This document shows positions 45,301 to 47,588 of a stretch of 47,588 nucleotides of DNA, piece after piece; position 1 is the first letter of the stretch; each line of letters starts with the position of its first letter. Where the stretch lies: contig JAUIJC010000034.1 in the NCBI GenBank assembly GCA_030431525.1, positions 1-47,588 of the forward strand, in the 5' to 3' direction. This DNA comes from Bacteroidia bacterium (lineage in GTDB: Bacteria > Bacteroidota > Bacteroidia > Cytophagales > JAAEPT01). The translations under genes and the position numbers were made by a program. The notes below the pieces were generated by a model that was not told the origin of the DNA, did not search any database, and was given only the letters and a program-made list of their open reading frames with translations.

Positions 45301-47588
45301 CAGAGGGAACTTTTACCAGTAGTTATGGAATCAGCGTAGGTCTAAATTGCTCAAATTTATTAATTGGTGGAAATCGTAGTTTAGGTGAAGGAAATGTGAT
45401 TTCTGGATGTCTTCTGGGGATATCTTCTAATAATACTGATGTCAGCGATAGTATTTTTATTCGAGGTAATGTTATTGGATTAACCGCTGACATGACTGAT
45501 AAAGCGGGTAATAATAAGGGGTTAAGGCCTAATAGAAAATCAACAAATTGGATTGTTGGGGGTGATCGGGCTACTTACGGTAACATTATCTCTGGGAATA
45601 CCTATGGAGTATATTTCTCTGAAAAGCAGGCTGCAGAAAAACAATATTTCTATGGTAACTATTTTGGTTGTACACCAACGACTGAAACTGGACTTGGGAA
45701 TGGAACAGGGATGTATTGTTTTAATTCTGGTGTCCAGATTGGAGGTAGCACAGAGAATTTGGCCAATATTTTTTGTGGAAACGAAGATGGGATTGTTGTC
45801 AACACGGCAACAAATGTCCTAATCACAAGGAATAAGTTTTACAATAATTCAAGCAGGGCAATCTATTTAGGAGCAAATGGCAACAACCTAAAAGCCGTCC
45901 CATCCATCACTTCCGCCACCATCGATTACAACAACAACCAACTCACGGTTTCTGGAGATAATGCAGTAGCGGGAGATGCAGTAGAGATTTTTCTTTCAGA
46001 AGATGGCGTAGAGCAGCATGCCCATGAATACTTGGGGACTCTAACGGCCTCTGCAAGTTCTTGGAGCGGAACCATTCCTTTGCCAGAGAGTTGGGTGTTG
46101 ACTGGGGACCACTACATCAACGCAACAGCTACGGATGATCAGTCAAATACTTCACAGCTTTCCAGCCTTCACACTGTTTCATCAACGATTAATGTCTGTG
46201 CCGTAACCAATACCAATGACTCAGGAGCGGGATCATTAAGGGAGGCTATTAACTGTGCAAATAGTGCTACGGAGGCTACGACAATAAGCTTCGCGATTCC
46301 AGGTGCTGGACCTCATTTTATTACTTTAGTCAGCCAGTTACCTTATGTAAAGAATGTCAACAACCAAAAAATTATTATTGATGGTTCTTCTCAAGCTGTG
46401 TTTAATGGATCAGGTGAAAACTACAGGGTCATTTTAAATAGTGATACAGAGCTTGGAATAGGGTTAAACCTACAAAGGAAAGGAGATGAGGTTAGAGGAT
46501 TAGAAGTTAAAGGATTTCAGATAGGAATTACTTCTGGCTTAACTATGAACTTGGAATCCACGATAGGAGTGTTAATAGAGAATTGTTATATCTATGATTG
46601 CCCAAAAATTCAAATGGGAATTAATATTTCTACTGATGGGATTATTAGGGACTGCACATTTGGAATGGATCCAGTTGGTGACTTTTATTCCATTCATAAA
46701 GGAGTTCAAATAAGTAGTGGAAGGTCGGGAGTTACAATTGAAAACTGTGTTTTTGTTGAAGTTAGACATACAGGCATCTACCTTAGTTCATCCGATAGTG
46801 CAACTATTCGAAATAATTATTTCGGTACAGATAGAAACGCTGTTGCCAACATTGGTAATGATGTAGGTAACCCTCAAGCAATTTATTGTGGTGGATGTTC
46901 GGGGAATATTATAGGGGGTGAAGATATAAATGACCGAAATTATTTTGCTGGTGGTGGAATGTATAGAGGTATTTATGGAAATGGGGATAATAATAAAGTA
47001 ATTAACAATTATTTTGGAATAGGTGATAATGATAGTCCACTTTCCGGTTTAGCGATAGGATGTGCAATAGGAGGTGATAACAATACATTTAAATCCAATG
47101 TTATTGGAAATATTCAACCCCATTATGGGATTTCTGTTTCAGGTAAACAAAATTTGATTACTGAAAATTTAATAGGGCAGTATCCTATTAGTGGTGATTA
47201 TGCTTCAACTAAGTATGGAGTTTATCTTGGAGGAGATTCTACAACCATAAGCAAAAATATTATTACAGCTCAATACGGCATTTATCTAAAAAAAGGTGCA
47301 GATAGTATCACTGTTAGAGGGAATTTTATTGGTACGAATCCTACTGGAGATGCATTGGTCCCAATTACAGGAGCTTTACAAGGAATTTATTTTTATGGAA
47401 CGTCTTCTGAGGAGGGCCCTAACCGGATAAAAATTGGAGGTTCAAACCCTGAAGATAGAAATGTCATTGCAGGTTACCCAAGTGGTGTTTACATGACCAA
47501 TACTGATAGTGTTACCATTGAAGGAAACTACATCGGTACGGACATCACTGGTTCCGTTGCTTTTGGTAATAACATTGGAGTGAACTTG
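42378..47588 (+). CDS. secreted LamG/beta-helix protein, partial (paralogue of the toxin-operon leader)
   Basis: The frame is open from the ATG at 42378 to the window end, at least 1737 residues, and the C-terminus is missing. It has a signal peptide to about residue 22 (VAFSQG), one LamG domain (about 25-225), an N-cap (GSLRRAITNANAA), a first beta-helix (about 300-1170), an Ig-like module (about 1175-1265; LTVSGDNAVAGDAVEIFLSED), a second N-cap (VTNTNDSGAGSLREAINCAN, about 1275), and a second beta-helix continuing off the edge. It is a diverged paralogue of the gene at 35311-39174. The last 101 bp are identical to that gene. It has its own strong promoter and faces away from its paralogue, with the partition cassette between. 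Confidence 0.88.
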   Translation, partial: MKRKNLLLSVLYFLTLSVAFSQGNEAYWSFDGNANDMSGNGYNGTVTGATLVADRHGNPNSAYSFDGNDQIALGDVLDMGTEDRSVALWFRVDGSLGPLYAILNKTAYITTNPNRIYLYVNGGGELVGGLDYNQGSKSARSYVSVVDGAWHFACVTYDRDGMLKLFLDGVKLDEVDISDSDGYNMDSTYPLQIGEYTGNGQLYFDGAIDDIRVCDYVLTEASVSSLYSGDSNSYLVTTTYDDGYGSLRRAITNANAATADATVSFSIPGEGSYFINPTTQLPTVKNANNFQITIDGSTQAISGVGSGSQSIVIDGSNNTINYGLYIDQRGAKIKGLDITGFDDALYLRDLYNTENTEGTLVENCAIYGNTGMGVHNSTGKDVNIKNCFLGIRRDDVVDGNGNGVFGSNLLIENCVITGNANKGVRGGNMIIRGCKFGTNIAGTASLGTQPTGVYLGSNVTIGGPLEEDRNYFGGVSNGVYTAINTVNNTIEGNYFGVGSNDQELSGLVTAMFIYYSPDSVSLKGNVIGNCVNGINIYGGARNVTVEDNIVGLAPNGLDLMPVQTGMSIQAPDVLVKNNTVAATIRGIKLSLAADDVKIIGNKFGTDITGEIMVEPGSGSKAIDVSGSNQDNPISGVSIGGVDPSDRNIFGGYKNPILLSYTDSSIVYGNFIGTDISGALEFGCSNGIQLLNHNSRASLKNNVICASNIAINGTNLDSVVIGGNLFQTDLTGINPLGTADYGVKLNGVLNDVLVGGEDEGDKNIIPGNIKYGIYIYDGVEGVEETGVTIQNNFLGILADGVTVPPNEISHYGIYVGGQRGNVEILNNVVSGSYGTGLNFGGSPKEGNKIIANIIGLSADGNQEVGNDTGIRSSAQNVLIKDNIVSANSTDGIVFYGANTEVKGNIIGLMADGLTEAGNGRGLYIRSKNAKVGGSLPGDRNIIAANGNNVPMYGATDAVVQGNYIGVGIDGITIYKPEGTFTSSYGISVGLNCSNLLIGGNRSLGEGNVISGCLLGISSNNTDVSDSIFIRGNVIGLTADMTDKAGNNKGLRPNRKSTNWIVGGDRATYGNIISGNTYGVYFSEKQAAEKQYFYGNYFGCTPTTETGLGNGTGMYCFNSGVQIGGSTENLANIFCGNEDGIVVNTATNVLITRNKFYNNSSRAIYLGANGNNLKAVPSITSATIDYNNNQLTVSGDNAVAGDAVEIFLSEDGVEQHAHEYLGTLTASASSWSGTIPLPESWVLTGDHYINATATDDQSNTSQLSSLHTVSSTINVCAVTNTNDSGAGSLREAINCANSATEATTISFAIPGAGPHFITLVSQLPYVKNVNNQKIIIDGSSQAVFNGSGENYRVILNSDTELGIGLNLQRKGDEVRGLEVKGFQIGITSGLTMNLESTIGVLIENCYIYDCPKIQMGINISTDGIIRDCTFGMDPVGDFYSIHKGVQISSGRSGVTIENCVFVEVRHTGIYLSSSDSATIRNNYFGTDRNAVANIGNDVGNPQAIYCGGCSGNIIGGEDINDRNYFAGGGMYRGIYGNGDNNKVINNYFGIGDNDSPLSGLAIGCAIGGDNNTFKSNVIGNIQPHYGISVSGKQNLITENLIGQYPISGDYASTKYGVYLGGDSTTISKNIITAQYGIYLKKGADSITVRGNFIGTNPTGDALVPITGALQGIYFYGTSSEEGPNRIKIGGSNPEDRNVIAGYPSGVYMTNTDSVTIEGNYIGTDITGSVAFGNNIGVNL
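47488..47588 (+). repeat. 101-bp inverted repeat, copy B
   Basis: This is the partner of 36421-36521 in inverted orientation, 101 of 101 bases identical and truncated only by the window edge. It encodes MTNTDSVTIEGNYIGTDITG and the residues after it in both proteins. Confidence 0.95.

Overview
The window looks like a chromosomal segment of a member of the Bacteroidota, probably a marine Cytophagales-like bacterium. The reasons are TAnnTTTG-type -7 promoter boxes (10597-10604, 39332-39339, 39815-39822, and 42342-42349 with a TTTG box 19 nt upstream), starts without clear Shine-Dalgarno sequences, and giant secreted proteins built from LamG, parallel beta-helix and RHS/YD-repeat modules. No rRNA or tRNA gene and no CRISPR array was seen. 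The species cannot be named from the sequence.

Region 1 (1-10604, minus strand) is a tightly packed type II secretion / type IV pilus-like operon. Read from its promoter it encodes a major pseudopilin, a short A24 prepilin peptidase, a GspE ATPase, a GspD secretin, GspL-like and GspM-like assembly proteins, a lipoprotein, a GspC-like protein, a MORN-repeat protein, a GspK-like protein and a minor pseudopilin that runs off the left edge. A DUF1016 (YhcG-like) PD-(D/E)XK nuclease gene interrupts it between gspD and the gspL-like gene. A 19-bp palindrome lies at each end of that nuclease gene and at two more places inside it.

Region 2 (10605-14160) is a small accessory patch: a 183-bp MITE-like element, an AAA-ATPase/PD-(D/E)XK protein, a class II Fic protein and short hairpin repeats.

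Region 3 (14170-39174, minus strand) is about 25 kb with no internal promoter that I can see. It starts with a LamG/beta-helix surface protein. An OmpH/Skp-like chaperone, a lipoprotein, a 2188-residue RHS-related protein and a small secreted protein follow. Next comes a 3969-residue polymorphic toxin (beta-helix, LamG, YD repeats, RHS core, endonuclease-like tip), then a probable immunity protein 3 nt after it. I read this as a self-contained system in which the chaperone and envelope proteins help export a two-part RHS shell carrying a replaceable toxin tip. That role is inferred. The block from about 16.0 to 35.9 kb is clearly richer in G+C than its flanks, and the toxin tip plus immunity gene are A+T-rich.

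Region 4 (39175-47588) holds a ribbon-helix-helix/ParA/ParB-like cassette on the plus strand, then a second, incomplete LamG/beta-helix gene that is a diverged paralogue of the one starting the toxin operon. The two paralogues face away from each other. They share a 101-bp stretch that is identical in inverted orientation (36421-36521 and 47488-47588), although the surrounding homologous DNA is only moderately similar. Recombination there would invert about 11 kb and exchange the promoter and N-terminus feeding the toxin operon. This is the observation I would check first.
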